DNA of 39,898 bases from Candidatus Saccharimonadota bacterium (GTDB lineage: Bacteria > Patescibacteriota > Saccharimonadia > Saccharimonadales > Saccharimonadaceae), in the NCBI GenBank assembly GCA_017404685.1, contig JAFRBW010000036.1, positions 1 through 39,898 of the forward strand. The letters run 5' to 3'. Of this stretch, positions 1 to 6,806 are shown piece after piece (position 1 is the stretch's first letter; each line of letters opens with the position of its first letter). A program made the translations under genes and the position numbers. The notes under the pieces were generated by a model that did not search any database, had not been told where the DNA came from, and was given only the letters and a program-made list of their open reading frames with translations.

Positions 1-117
1 AAACGCACCTTCGTTTTGCGGGTGACGTTGCTCTGCCCCTCTTCGACGATTGAGGCGGCCGGGAGCGGAAGCGCCTTGAGTTTAACTCGCGCGATCTTTC
101 CTGGTACCTCACACCCT
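1..117. other. Upstream gene end, not identified
   Basis: This is the 3' edge of whatever precedes prfB. One plus-strand frame (third base of the window) is open from the edge and stops with TGA at 51-53, which would make a 16-codon C-terminal tail, but other frames are open too and no family can be recognised from so little. The following terminator hairpin at 118-145 supports a plus-strand transcript ending here. Confidence 0.25.
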
Positions 118-145
118 AAAATCAGCCCCTTCGGGGGCTGATTTT
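118..145 (+). terminator. Rho-independent terminator hairpin
   Basis: A perfect 12-bp stem (118-129 with 134-145) closed by a TTCG tetraloop, GC-rich at the top and A/T at the base so that the 3' side ends in TTTT. It separates the upstream unit from prfB and is nearly symmetric, so it could act in both directions. Confidence 0.85.
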
Positions 146-148
146 ATG

Positions 149-157
149 TGGTATAAT
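149..157 (+). promoter_or_regulatory. Extended -10 promoter of prfB
   Basis: TGG followed by TATAAT at 152-157, seven bases before the ATG at 165. There is no Shine-Dalgarno, and transcription starting at the usual distance would begin at or next to the ATG, so a leaderless mRNA is inferred. The ATG at 156 lies inside the -10 box and cannot be the start. Confidence 0.65.
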
Positions 158-164
158 GGATATT

Positions 165-1235
165 ATGCTAGACATGGAAAAGAGACTCGCGAAGCTGGAA
201 AAGGATTTTTTGCAGACGTACGAAAGGCTGGGGATTGCGGAAAAATTGGCGGAGATGAGTGAACTGGAAAAACAAGTGGCGAATCCGGAGATTTGGCATG
301 ATGTGAAGCTCGCGACGGAGAAAAATCAGGAACTGGCGCGGCTAAATGAGGAAACGCAGCCGTGGGAGCTTCTAAAAACGCAGGTTGCGGACATGAAAGA
401 GCTGATGCTCATGGCAGATGAAAGTCTGGCAGAGGAGATTAACGGGCAGATTATGGCGATGGAGGAAAACTTTGCTGGGCTAAGGAAGGCGCTGAGATTC
501 AATGGGCCATATGATAAAAACGATGCGATTATTAGGATTACTGCCGGCGCTGGTGGGACGGAAGCGATGGACTGGGCAGGAATGCTGGAGCGGATGTATC
601 TTCGTTTTGCGGAGCGGCACAATTTGAAAATGACCTTGATCGAGAAAGTGGAAGGCGAGGAAGCGGGGATCAAGACCGCGGTATATGAAATAAGTGGAGC
701 GAACGCGTATGGGCAGCTAAAATCCGAGCATGGCGTGCACAGACTGGTGAGGCTTTCGCCGTTCAATGCAAACAATTTACGACAGACGTCATTTGCGCTA
801 GTGGAGGTGTTGCCGGTGATAAAGGCGGAGACGGAAGTGGTGATTGACGATAAAGATCTCAGGATAGACGTGTATCATTCTGGCGGGCATGGTGGGCAAT
901 CGGTAAACACGACGAACTCGGCGGTGAGGATTACGCATCTTCCGACTAACACGGTGGTGGCGATCCAGAATGAAAGGTCACAGCTACAGAACAAGGAAAA
1001 GGCGATGGAGATTTTGCGGGGAAAGCTGGCACAGATGCAGATGGAGCAACACGCGGCGTCTTTAAAAGAGCTTCGCGCGGGAGAGTCGGCGGGCTGGGGG
1101 CAGCAGATTCGGAATTACGTTTTGCAGCCATACAAGCTGGTCAAGGATACGAGGACTGGCTATGAGGAGACCGACCCGGATGCGGTGCTGGATGGTAAAA
1201 TCGACGGATTCATTGACGCGTTTTTAGAAAGCTAG
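165..1235 (+). CDS. prfB: Peptide chain release factor 2
   Basis: Class I release factor that reads UAA and UGA in the ribosomal A site and triggers hydrolysis of peptidyl-tRNA. The recognition tripeptide SPF near residue 195 marks RF2 rather than RF1, and the catalytic GGQ lies near residue 243 inside GGHGGQSVN. The protein is 356 aa from the ATG at 165, close to the usual 365. The frame is uninterrupted, so the programmed +1 frameshift that controls RF2 in many bacteria is absent. The start at 165 is preferred over 156 because 156 overlaps the -10 box. The N-terminal coiled-coil domain is slightly short. The gene has its own promoter and is followed by the DGR target. UGA stops elsewhere in the window agree with a functional RF2. 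Confidence 0.96.
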   Translation: MLDMEKRLAKLEKDFLQTYERLGIAEKLAEMSELEKQVANPEIWHDVKLATEKNQELARLNEETQPWELLKTQVADMKELMLMADESLAEEINGQIMAMEENFAGLRKALRFNGPYDKNDAIIRITAGAGGTEAMDWAGMLERMYLRFAERHNLKMTLIEKVEGEEAGIKTAVYEISGANAYGQLKSEHGVHRLVRLSPFNANNLRQTSFALVEVLPVIKAETEVVIDDKDLRIDVYHSGGHGGQSVNTTNSAVRITHLPTNTVVAIQNERSQLQNKEKAMEILRGKLAQMQMEQHAASLKELRAGESAGWGQQIRNYVLQPYKLVKDTRTGYEETDPDAVLDGKIDGFIDAFLES

Positions 1236-1287
1236 ATTTTAGCCAAAATATTGAGCCAAAAACCACTTGCAGAAAACATAAAGCTAG

Positions 1288-1295
1288 TGTATAAT
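1288..1295 (+). promoter_or_regulatory. -10 promoter of the DGR target gene
   Basis: TG directly followed by TATAAT (1290-1295), five bases before the ATG at 1301. No Shine-Dalgarno is visible, so the transcript is probably leaderless or nearly so. Confidence 0.55.
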
Positions 1296-1300
1296 GGAAG

Positions 1301-1417
1301 ATGAATAAAACGTTTAAGCGAGGTTTCATGAAAACAATAAACAAAATTATCTTCAAAACCGCGGCGCTGGTTTTAGCAACCGTGATTTTGGGTGCGGGGG
1401 GGGGTATCACTATTTAG
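1301..1417 (+). other. Signal-peptide segment of the DGR target, currently out of frame
   Basis: From the ATG at 1301 (or the in-frame ATG at 1328) a typical export signal is encoded: a basic start (KTINKIIFK) followed by a hydrophobic run (TAALVLATVILGAG). Translation then enters nine Gs at 1396-1404 and stops at TAG 1415-1417 after 38 codons. If the run had ten or seven Gs, the frame would continue through YHYLVEDAHADSASAS into the large protein whose open frame covers 1474-3519; AHA-D would be a plausible cleavage site. What is seen is the frame break and the signal sequence. Phase variation is inferred; a sequencing or assembly error in the homopolymer is the main alternative. Confidence 0.75.
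1396..1404 (+). repeat. Poly-G tract (G9) in the signal peptide
   Basis: Nine consecutive Gs inside the signal-peptide coding region of the DGR target. G8-G10 runs of this kind are the classic substrate of slipped-strand mispairing in contingency loci. With nine Gs the gene is OFF; seven or ten would be ON. Confidence 0.85.
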
Positions 1418-1473
1418 TTGAGGATGCACATGCGGATTCTGCTAGTGCGTCTGTTTATAACGACGAGAGCGAA

Positions 1474-3519
1474 GTGGATATAGATTCCAATTTTTCGATC
1501 CACGTGGAGGAGGTGAATGCTCTAGAATTAACGCTATCGGAAACGCAGATAGAGATTGATCTTGCGCCGGATATTAGTAGGCCAGATTTTGATTCCGAAG
1601 ACCTGCGTGTGATCGTGGGCACGTCTAATACAACTGGCTATAGCCTGATCATGACTCCTTCGTATAATAACGTCGTCACTACGGATTTGACGCGGACTGA
1701 AGCCATTGGTAACGTGCGGCCAACGATCGCGACACTTTCGTCAACGGTGACGCCGGCGATTTTTGCTTCGGATTCGGATACTACCACTACTAATAAGTGG
1801 GGCTATATGGTCACGACTACCAACCTTAGCGTAGATAAGACCGTGTATTCTCCGATGCTCACGTCTAACGTTGTGAATAGGAATACGACGGTGACTCCTG
1901 GGGATTATACCGATCTGACGTTTGGTGCGAAAGTGGATAGCACGACGCCAGCGGGCAGCTATCTTGTGACGCTAAACTTTAACGCGACGGTGAATCCTGT
2001 AACGTATAGTATTGCGTATAATATCGGTAATAATAGCGATGAGGGGAATATCGTCTTGCCAAGTCCAAATCCACAGACTGGGGCGCTCGCGAGCTCCATG
2101 ACTACGTCGGTGCCGATTTCTTCGACCATGCCGACACGGGTGGGGTATGCTTTTGGTGGCTGGTGTACAGTGATGCCAACGACGGCGAATAACAGCGATA
2201 GCTGTGTGGGCGGGACGACTTATGGTGCCGGCAATAGCATCGACATTGCGCTTACGGAACCAGATGTGACGCTCTATGCAATGTGGAACATTAGCTCGTT
2301 CTCTTGCGCAAAGCAATATAGATTACAGAATGCGGATGGTACATATCCAAGTAGCTATACTTCGGTGACCGGTGAGGATTTGCCATATGGTAGTACCTGT
2401 ACTTATGAACAAGCTATGATGGATTACACAACGCAATCTACTACTGGCACGGTGGGCGTGAATGGTGTGACGCTGTCGCTTGATCTACCAAGGACGACTT
2501 ATGCTCTCACGGTAGATAAGGATAGTACATACATTGATAGCGTAACTGGCGCTGGTACATATAGGTGGGGAGAGACAGTGACGATTACGGCTACGGAAGC
2601 GGCAAATAGCGAGTTTACGACTTGGGAACAGACGGCTGGTACTACGAGCAGCTTTGCTGATGCAACGAGCGCGTCCACGACCTTCACGATGCCAAAGAGC
2701 GCTGCGACGGTGAAGGCGAATGGTAAGACTTCACTCACGACCTTTGCTCAAGCTTACGCCGCGGCTAACAAATCACAATCTGGCGGGTATTACACTATGC
2801 AGGATATGACTAGCTCAATCTGTGCTGCAGTTACGGTTGGCCAGACAGCTACGCTTAGGGATACGCGCGATACGACAGATTATCTAGTTGCCAAGGCGGC
2901 AGATGAGAATTGCTGGATGCTTCAGAACCTCAAGCTCGGCTCCAATTCCACTAGCCTCTCGCTCACTACTGCAAATTCTACTGTATCATCTAGCGGCTTC
3001 ACGCTCAGCAACAAGCTAAGCGATGGTAAGTTCCCACGCGCATCTAGTACTTCTGGAACGGATGCGTACTACCAATATGATGGCTCTGCTTACTACTGTA
3101 CTAGCGACTATGGCTGCTACTACAACTGGTACACTGCCACGGCAGGCTCCGGTACTGGCTCGGTATCTTCTGGCAACGTAAGCTACAGTATTTGCCCTAA
3201 AGGCTGGAATCTCCCAACTGGTGGCTCTAATGGCCAATTCCAAACTCTTTATAACCAATATAATTCCGCATCGCTAATGCTAGTAGATAGCCCTACAAGC
3301 ACCAAAGATAACACGGCTGGTAAGATTCCTGGTTTCCTCCTCGGCGGCTACTACGTCGCCAGTGGCGCCGGCGGCGTCGGCAGCGGCGGTTATTACTGGT
3401 CCCGTACGGCCTACAGCGCGAGGTACGGTTACGGCCTGGGCCTCGACACTTCGAGCGTGTACCCTGCGTACTACGGCGGCAAGTACCTCGGGTTCGCCGT
3501 GCGGTGCGTAGCGGTGTAG
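1474..3519 (+). CDS. DGR target: secreted InlB-repeat / C-type-lectin-fold surface protein
   Basis: Large surface protein (681 aa from GTG 1474; about 740 aa if joined to the signal peptide at 1301). Domains in order: an N-terminal beta-sandwich module (to about residue 175) shared with the protein at 24018; an InlB-type beta-grasp repeat (about 178-275, with GYAFGGW and VTLYAMW); a second, divergent InlB-like repeat (about 340-415); and a C-terminal domain (about 425-681) with SICPKGWNLPT and the ending FAVRCVAV, as in the Fibrobacter-succinogenes-major-paralogue/FGE-like C-type-lectin fold used by known DGR targets. The last 63 residues are the variable repeat. Its ligand-binding loops are rich in Tyr and Gly, as is usual after adenine mutagenesis of AAC codons. 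GTG 1474 is only the first start codon available in the open frame; the true start is most likely 1301 across the G tract. The likely role is attachment to a host or other cells, which is inference. Confidence 0.85.
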   Translation: MDIDSNFSIHVEEVNALELTLSETQIEIDLAPDISRPDFDSEDLRVIVGTSNTTGYSLIMTPSYNNVVTTDLTRTEAIGNVRPTIATLSSTVTPAIFASDSDTTTTNKWGYMVTTTNLSVDKTVYSPMLTSNVVNRNTTVTPGDYTDLTFGAKVDSTTPAGSYLVTLNFNATVNPVTYSIAYNIGNNSDEGNIVLPSPNPQTGALASSMTTSVPISSTMPTRVGYAFGGWCTVMPTTANNSDSCVGGTTYGAGNSIDIALTEPDVTLYAMWNISSFSCAKQYRLQNADGTYPSSYTSVTGEDLPYGSTCTYEQAMMDYTTQSTTGTVGVNGVTLSLDLPRTTYALTVDKDSTYIDSVTGAGTYRWGETVTITATEAANSEFTTWEQTAGTTSSFADATSASTTFTMPKSAATVKANGKTSLTTFAQAYAAANKSQSGGYYTMQDMTSSICAAVTVGQTATLRDTRDTTDYLVAKAADENCWMLQNLKLGSNSTSLSLTTANSTVSSSGFTLSNKLSDGKFPRASSTSGTDAYYQYDGSAYYCTSDYGCYYNWYTATAGSGTGSVSSGNVSYSICPKGWNLPTGGSNGQFQTLYNQYNSASLMLVDSPTSTKDNTAGKIPGFLLGGYYVASGAGGVGSGGYYWSRTAYSARYGYGLGLDTSSVYPAYYGGKYLGFAVRCVAV

Positions 3520-3580
3520 CCTAGTAGCTCGCCTGGGCGGGGGCGCCACTAGTTTCCCTAGTGGTCCTGTCCCCGTCCCG
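3330..3580 (+). repeat. DGR variable repeat (VR) with initiation-of-mutagenic-homing region
   Basis: This 251-bp stretch is the inverted partner of 5636-5886. All 29 differences from the template fall in 3349-3494, in 18 codons, at first or second codon positions; 28 are substitutions at template adenines and one is G to A (AGC to TAC). The last 86 bp (3495-3580) are identical to the template and contain a G/C-only-like stretch (about 3529-3547) and a hairpin, as expected for the IMH that fixes the 3' boundary of cDNA replacement. It covers the 3' end of the target gene and 61 bp beyond its stop. Confidence 0.96.
3546..3564. other. Hairpin/cruciform downstream of the VR
   Basis: CCACTAG (3546-3552) and CTAGTGG (3558-3564) form a 7-bp stem with a 5-nt loop that reads GGAAA on the minus strand. 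The Bordetella phage DGR needs a similar GAAA-loop hairpin just after its VR for efficient homing, so the same job is inferred here. Confidence 0.7.
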
Positions 3581-3646
3581 TTTTCTCCTCCGGAAAAGAT
3601 AGAGTGAATGCGTCAAAGAATGTATCTCGAATAATGAAGTAATAAT

Positions 3647-4486
3647 GTGAGTTGCACAAAAATGGAAAAAGCATCTATAATCTCAGGAAAGCACGCTGGA
3701 ACCAACGTGACTGGTGATGCCGCGCGCGAAAGATACTATGATCTGAAACGAAGAGTATTGGGTTGGGAAAAGAATAACTACACGCGACTTGCGGTGATTA
3801 AAACAGGCAATGGGTGGTACAAAATGTTTGGGCATTCCGCAATAGTTTTCGTGTGTCAGATAGCAAAAAGATTAGACATTCCAGCAGAGCTGGTTTCTGA
3901 TTCTGACTACGAACAGACTTCAGATGAACCAGTGTATTTGTTCAAGGATCTCGCAAAACTAGAAGGCCGACTAAAGACGCTGAAGATATTTCGTTCGAGT
4001 AGCGAAGACGGTGTGATGGTGTTTGACCTTGGATACAAGGTGGATGCTGCTGACCTGGTGGCAATGCAAAAAGAAGACCAGCTGGTGCGAGAGCGCGCGA
4101 ACAAACTGGTGCTACCGAAGGAGATATTTCCGGGATATCGCAATGAGCTGAGGATATTGCTTGGGTCGATCTACGAAATCGTGCGGAAGCAAAATGGTGT
4201 GGCGCGCGAGCTGTGTGGAAATAGTATGATGTTGATATGCTCCAGGATGATGGAGAATTTTATTGAAGCGGCAAATGGGCATGCGGACATGAAACAATAT
4301 ATGAAAACATCGGTGAAAGATTTACGGAGAATTGATGCGAAGCTGTTCGTGATGTCTGAGTTGAGGTTGGAAACTGATAATAAAATATACAACACAATGC
4401 TGCAGGTGGCGAAAACACAGAAAAAGGCGGCGGGCGCACTGCAGAAGCTAGATCATAAAGGGAATACAAGTGAAGAAGCTCACTAG
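3647..4486 (+). CDS. DGR accessory protein, apparent MutS-I-like / Avd-like fusion
   Basis: This 279-aa protein lies between target and RT and overlaps the RT start by 17 bp, so the two are probably co-translated. The N-terminal part (about residues 20-110) contains GNGWYKMFGHSA, which resembles the GDFYELF segment of MutS domain I (the mismatch-binding domain). MutS-like accessory proteins have been reported beside some DGRs. The C-terminal part (about 150-275) is all alpha-helical, with a spacing (MENFIEAANG, DLRRIDAKLFVMSELRL, YNTMLQVAK) like the Avd/23S-IVP four-helix bundle that binds template RNA and RT. No ATPase motifs of full MutS are present. The start is unsure: GTG 3647 opens the frame, ATG 3662 is the first ATG, and neither has a clear ribosome site. 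Both domain calls are by eye. Confidence 0.65.
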   Translation: MSCTKMEKASIISGKHAGTNVTGDAARERYYDLKRRVLGWEKNNYTRLAVIKTGNGWYKMFGHSAIVFVCQIAKRLDIPAELVSDSDYEQTSDEPVYLFKDLAKLEGRLKTLKIFRSSSEDGVMVFDLGYKVDAADLVAMQKEDQLVRERANKLVLPKEIFPGYRNELRILLGSIYEIVRKQNGVARELCGNSMMLICSRMMENFIEAANGHADMKQYMKTSVKDLRRIDAKLFVMSELRLETDNKIYNTMLQVAKTQKKAAGALQKLDHKGNTSEEAH

Positions 4487-5573
4487 AAGATGGCTAAAAA
4501 GAGAGCTATATAAAGCGTATCTGGAAGCGCGCAAGCATAAAAGACACACGAAAGATGTGTATCTTTTTGAACAAAATCTGGAAGCGAATTTGGATCAGCT
4601 CTGCGAGGATTTGTTTATGAGGCGATATAAGCCTAGTAGGGGAATTGCTTTTATTATTAAAGTACCAGTGATGCGTGAGATTTTTGCGGCACCGTTTCGG
4701 GATAGAATCGTGCATCATTTTCTTTACAATATGTCGTATTATTGGTGGGATAGGAGACTTGAGAATGATTCGTATTCTTGCAGGAAAGGCCGCGGGACTT
4801 TGTTTGGGATAAAACGGCTACAACATTTTATTAAGAGTGTGTCGCGGGACTATACGCAGAAAGCGTATGTGGTGAAGCTAGATATCCAGGGATATTTTAT
4901 GAGTTTGTCGCGGAAAAAGTTGTACGAACGCGTGTGCTGGGGGCTAGATATGCAATTTTCTGAAGAGCGGAGTATGAGGGGGTTTCTGAAATATATTTGG
5001 GGTGAAGTGATTTTTGATGATCCGTGTAAGGGTGTGTTTATACGCGGATCTAAGAAAGATTGGCGGAGGTTGCCGCGATCGAAAAGTCTTTTTCGTCAGC
5101 CGCCTGGGTTTGGAATTGTGATTGGGAATCTGTCTTCGCAGCTTTTGTCGAATATATATCTTGATGCGTTAGATAGATATGTCGTGCATGAACTTGGGTA
5201 TAAGGCATACGGAAGATATGTGGATGATTTTTTTATTGTGGTGGATGAGGCGCATTTGGCGCAGCTGAAAGAGGATGTGAAAAAGATAGAGAGATTTTTG
5301 AAGGAAGAGCTTTGCCTTACGTTACATCCGAATAAGCGTTATTTGCAGGAGGCACACAAGGGAGTGGAGTTTCTTGGTACGGTGATTTATCCGGGACATA
5401 TTGGGGTGACAAGGAGATTTAAGAATAATTTTTATAAGGCTGCGGCGGAAGTATCGATGGGATATAGAGATGTGGCGTCGATGGCGTCGTATCTTGGGCT
5501 GGCGAAACATTATGATGTAATGAAGTTGGCGAAAGATGTTTTTGAGTGGTATGGGTGGGATTATTATTACTAG
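4470..5573 (+). CDS. DGR reverse transcriptase
   Basis: RNA-directed DNA polymerase that copies the TR RNA with errors at adenines. The 367 aa are typical for a DGR RT. Visible motifs: RT1 (residues ~55-85, KVPVMREIFAAPFRDRIVHH); RT2a/3 with KLDIQGYF near 135-145; the DGR-type motif 4, IGNLSSQ, at residues 218-224 (GxxxSQ instead of the GxxxSP of group II introns); the catalytic YVDD at 250-253; and EFLGT near 305. There is no maturase/X-domain or endonuclease. GTG 4470 is chosen because AAAGGGA lies about six bases upstream and the overlap with the accessory gene suggests coupling. The TR lies just downstream on the other strand. Confidence 0.95.
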   Translation: MKKLTRRWLKRELYKAYLEARKHKRHTKDVYLFEQNLEANLDQLCEDLFMRRYKPSRGIAFIIKVPVMREIFAAPFRDRIVHHFLYNMSYYWWDRRLENDSYSCRKGRGTLFGIKRLQHFIKSVSRDYTQKAYVVKLDIQGYFMSLSRKKLYERVCWGLDMQFSEERSMRGFLKYIWGEVIFDDPCKGVFIRGSKKDWRRLPRSKSLFRQPPGFGIVIGNLSSQLLSNIYLDALDRYVVHELGYKAYGRYVDDFFIVVDEAHLAQLKEDVKKIERFLKEELCLTLHPNKRYLQEAHKGVEFLGTVIYPGHIGVTRRFKNNFYKAAAEVSMGYRDVASMASYLGLAKHYDVMKLAKDVFEWYGWDYYY

Positions 5574-5635
5574 AACGTGGTGATTGCCAAGGTTTGGTTG
5601 TAGTCGTTAAGGTTTAGTGGGGCAAATGAAGAAAT

Positions 5636-5886
5636 CGGGACGGGGACAGGACCACTAGGGAAACTAGTGGCGCCCCCGCCCAGGCGAGCTACTAGGCTAC
5701 ACCGCTACGCACCGCACGGCGTTCCCGTTGTACTTGTTGTTGTTGTTCGTAGGGCTCACGCTCGAAGTGTTGAGGTTCAGGTTGTAACCGTTCCTCGCGC
5801 TGTTGGCCGTACGGGACCAGTAATAACCGTTGCTGCCGACGTTGTTGGCGCCACTGGCGTTGTAGTTGCCGCCGAGGAGGAAACCA
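5636..5886 (-). repeat. DGR template repeat (TR), read on the minus strand
   Basis: This is the inverted 251-bp copy of the VR. Read on the minus strand it holds 16 AAC codons, every one altered in the VR. It must be transcribed leftward, because the mutagenised adenines are on the strand that matches the VR coding strand. The arrangement (downstream of the RT and opposite to it) differs from the classic TR-upstream-of-RT order. A minus-strand frame runs through the TR to the same stop as the target gene, but this reflects its origin from a VR, not a gene. Beyond the TR, the RNA would continue into antisense of the RT 3' end, which could serve as the cDNA-priming spacer. Confidence 0.95.
5652..5670. 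other. Hairpin copy at the TR 3' end
   Basis: Same 7-bp stem and GGAAA loop as at 3546-3564, here at the TR. In the phage DGR the hairpin is a VR-side element, so its perfect retention at both repeats is unusual. Confidence 0.6.
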
Positions 5887-6506
5887 ACGCTACCTGGCAA
5901 GCCGACAGGCGTATGCTGGTCGTGGGAGGTATTTGTTGTCGTGCCTCTTTTACAGAACCCCAATGATGGAGCCTTAGCCTACGAATAACAACAAGTCAAA
6001 GTAGAACACTATGACTTTGGTGTTCAGACGGACGACTTTTTAGCGCGGTTCCGCCGTAGCAGAGCCGCCTAGTTTGGTATATGCCTTATGGCTTCGTGTG
6101 ACTGGACAGTTTACGCGCTGTTCTTCATGTTGGACATTTGCCCATTTGGGTTTTTCAGTTTTTGGAGACTGGTCGCTAGGCTACCATAAGAGCGTCCGTT
6201 GTTTTCTCCTTCATACGTGAAGCTTCTTTTTCCGGGATGTAGACAACTTGTCCTGGGTCCAGAGTGCCCCACTTATTTTATTATAATACTTTTTGCGAGA
6301 ATTGGGCGGGGATAATAATTTGGTGGTTTGTCTAGCTAGAATGTGAAACCGGCGTTAATCTTGTAACTATAGTAGTGTGCTATTCTTTCACTAGCCAATC
6401 GGCATATCGATGATGTGGATGCCTTCGTACTGATATTCTGGTTGACGAGTTTGGTGGTTTTCAATATGCTATTGATGCATACAAATCCTACACTATTAGC
6501 ATAACC
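5887..6506. other. Non-coding region between TR and ribosomal operon
   Basis: About 620 bp without a convincing gene on either strand. It lies 5' of the TR in the direction the TR RNA must be made, so part of it is probably TR RNA leader. TATAAT-like boxes occur on both strands at 6281-6288, but without a clear -35. A short minus-strand frame ending at 6176-6178 with a LysM-like look (DPGQVVYIP) may be a decayed gene fragment. No tRNA, tmRNA or RNase P signature could be confirmed. Confidence 0.4.
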
Positions 6507-6603
6507 GCTCCTAAAAAGTCAAATTATTGCGAGTTTTAGGAATGAAAATGGTGTTTTGCTCCTAAAACTTGCAAAAAAATGCGAGTTTTAGGAATGAAGA
6601 TGG
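6507..6603. repeat. Two tandem 45-46 bp repeats, each a hairpin
   Basis: Copies at 6507-6551 and 6558-6603 share GCTCCTAAAA at one end and GCGAGTTTTAGGAATGA at the other. The right copy forms an inverted repeat, TCCTAAAACTtGC (6560-6572) with GCgAGTTTTAGGA (6581-6593); the left copy keeps the outer TCCTAAAA/TTTTAGGA pairs. They sit between a minus-strand promoter candidate (6620) and the DGR template, just upstream of the ribosomal promoter. A paired operator for a DNA-binding regulator, or tandem RNA hairpins, are the simplest readings. Confidence 0.7.
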
Positions 6604-6619
6604 AAAAGCAGATCGCGGA

Positions 6620-6628
6620 ATTATAACA
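6620..6628 (-). promoter_or_regulatory. Candidate leftward extended -10 (possible TR RNA promoter)
   Basis: On the minus strand TGT precedes TATAAT (plus 6620-6625). No ATG follows at leaderless distance, so a non-coding transcript is possible. It points toward the TR about 730 bp away and passes through the two tandem hairpins. No clear -35 is seen. Confidence 0.4.
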
Positions 6629-6636
6629 AAAATACC

Positions 6637-6665
6637 TTGTTTTTAGGGAAAAAGTGTGGTATAAT
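6637..6665 (+). promoter_or_regulatory. Promoter of the ribosomal protein operon
   Basis: TTGTTT (6637-6642), 17-bp spacer, then TATAAT (6660-6665) preceded by TGG. The predicted start near 6672 gives a leader of about 135 nt before rplC, in contrast with the leaderless promoters elsewhere in the window. Confidence 0.8.
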
Positions 6666-6743
6666 GAAAGAGTTATCTAGATGAAAAGCTAGGTCTGTGC
6701 TTTTGTAGTGCGGAAACCAGCTTACAAATCTAGATTTAATAGT

Positions 6744-6777
6744 GCAGTTTTGCCTGATGTACAGAGGCAAAACTCGC
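6744..6777 (+). promoter_or_regulatory. Leader hairpin of the ribosomal operon
   Basis: A perfect 10-bp stem (6746-6755 with 6765-6774) around a 9-nt loop, extended by GC/GC across a one-base bulge, lies 30 bases before rplC. No U-tract follows, so it is not a simple terminator. It fits an autoregulatory r-protein binding site, which is inference. The palindrome ATCTAGAT also occurs twice in the leader (about 6675 and 6728) and could pair over distance. Confidence 0.5.
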
Positions 6778-6806
6778 TGAATATAAAATTAAAGGAAAGG
6801 AATAGA

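Noticed and set aside
18-60. Third copy of the palindromic repeat at the left edge (GCGGGTGACG)
   Set aside because: Only ten bases match; the rest diverges and no nested stems form.
156-164. prfB start at ATG 156
   Set aside because: It lies within the -10 box, so it would be upstream of the expected transcription start.
5697-5963. An 88-aa minus-strand frame running through the TR
   Set aside because: It exists because the TR derives from a coding VR and shares its stop. No ribosome site or promoter at the right distance; treated as TR.
6176-6277. LysM-like peptide fragment on the minus strand (DPGQVVYIP)
   Set aside because: Only about 30 codons, preceded by stops; may be a decayed gene piece but is too short to call.
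5900-6290. Possible tmRNA or RNase P RNA on the minus strand, suggested by GGGGCACTCTGGA and a tag-like DALMVA-stop
   Set aside because: No matching 3' acceptor arm, no T-loop or CCA, and no RNase P signature could be found; a covariance-model search would decide.
6507-6603. Mini CRISPR array
   Set aside because: Only two copies, with repeats that are themselves split around short variable interiors and no cas genes.
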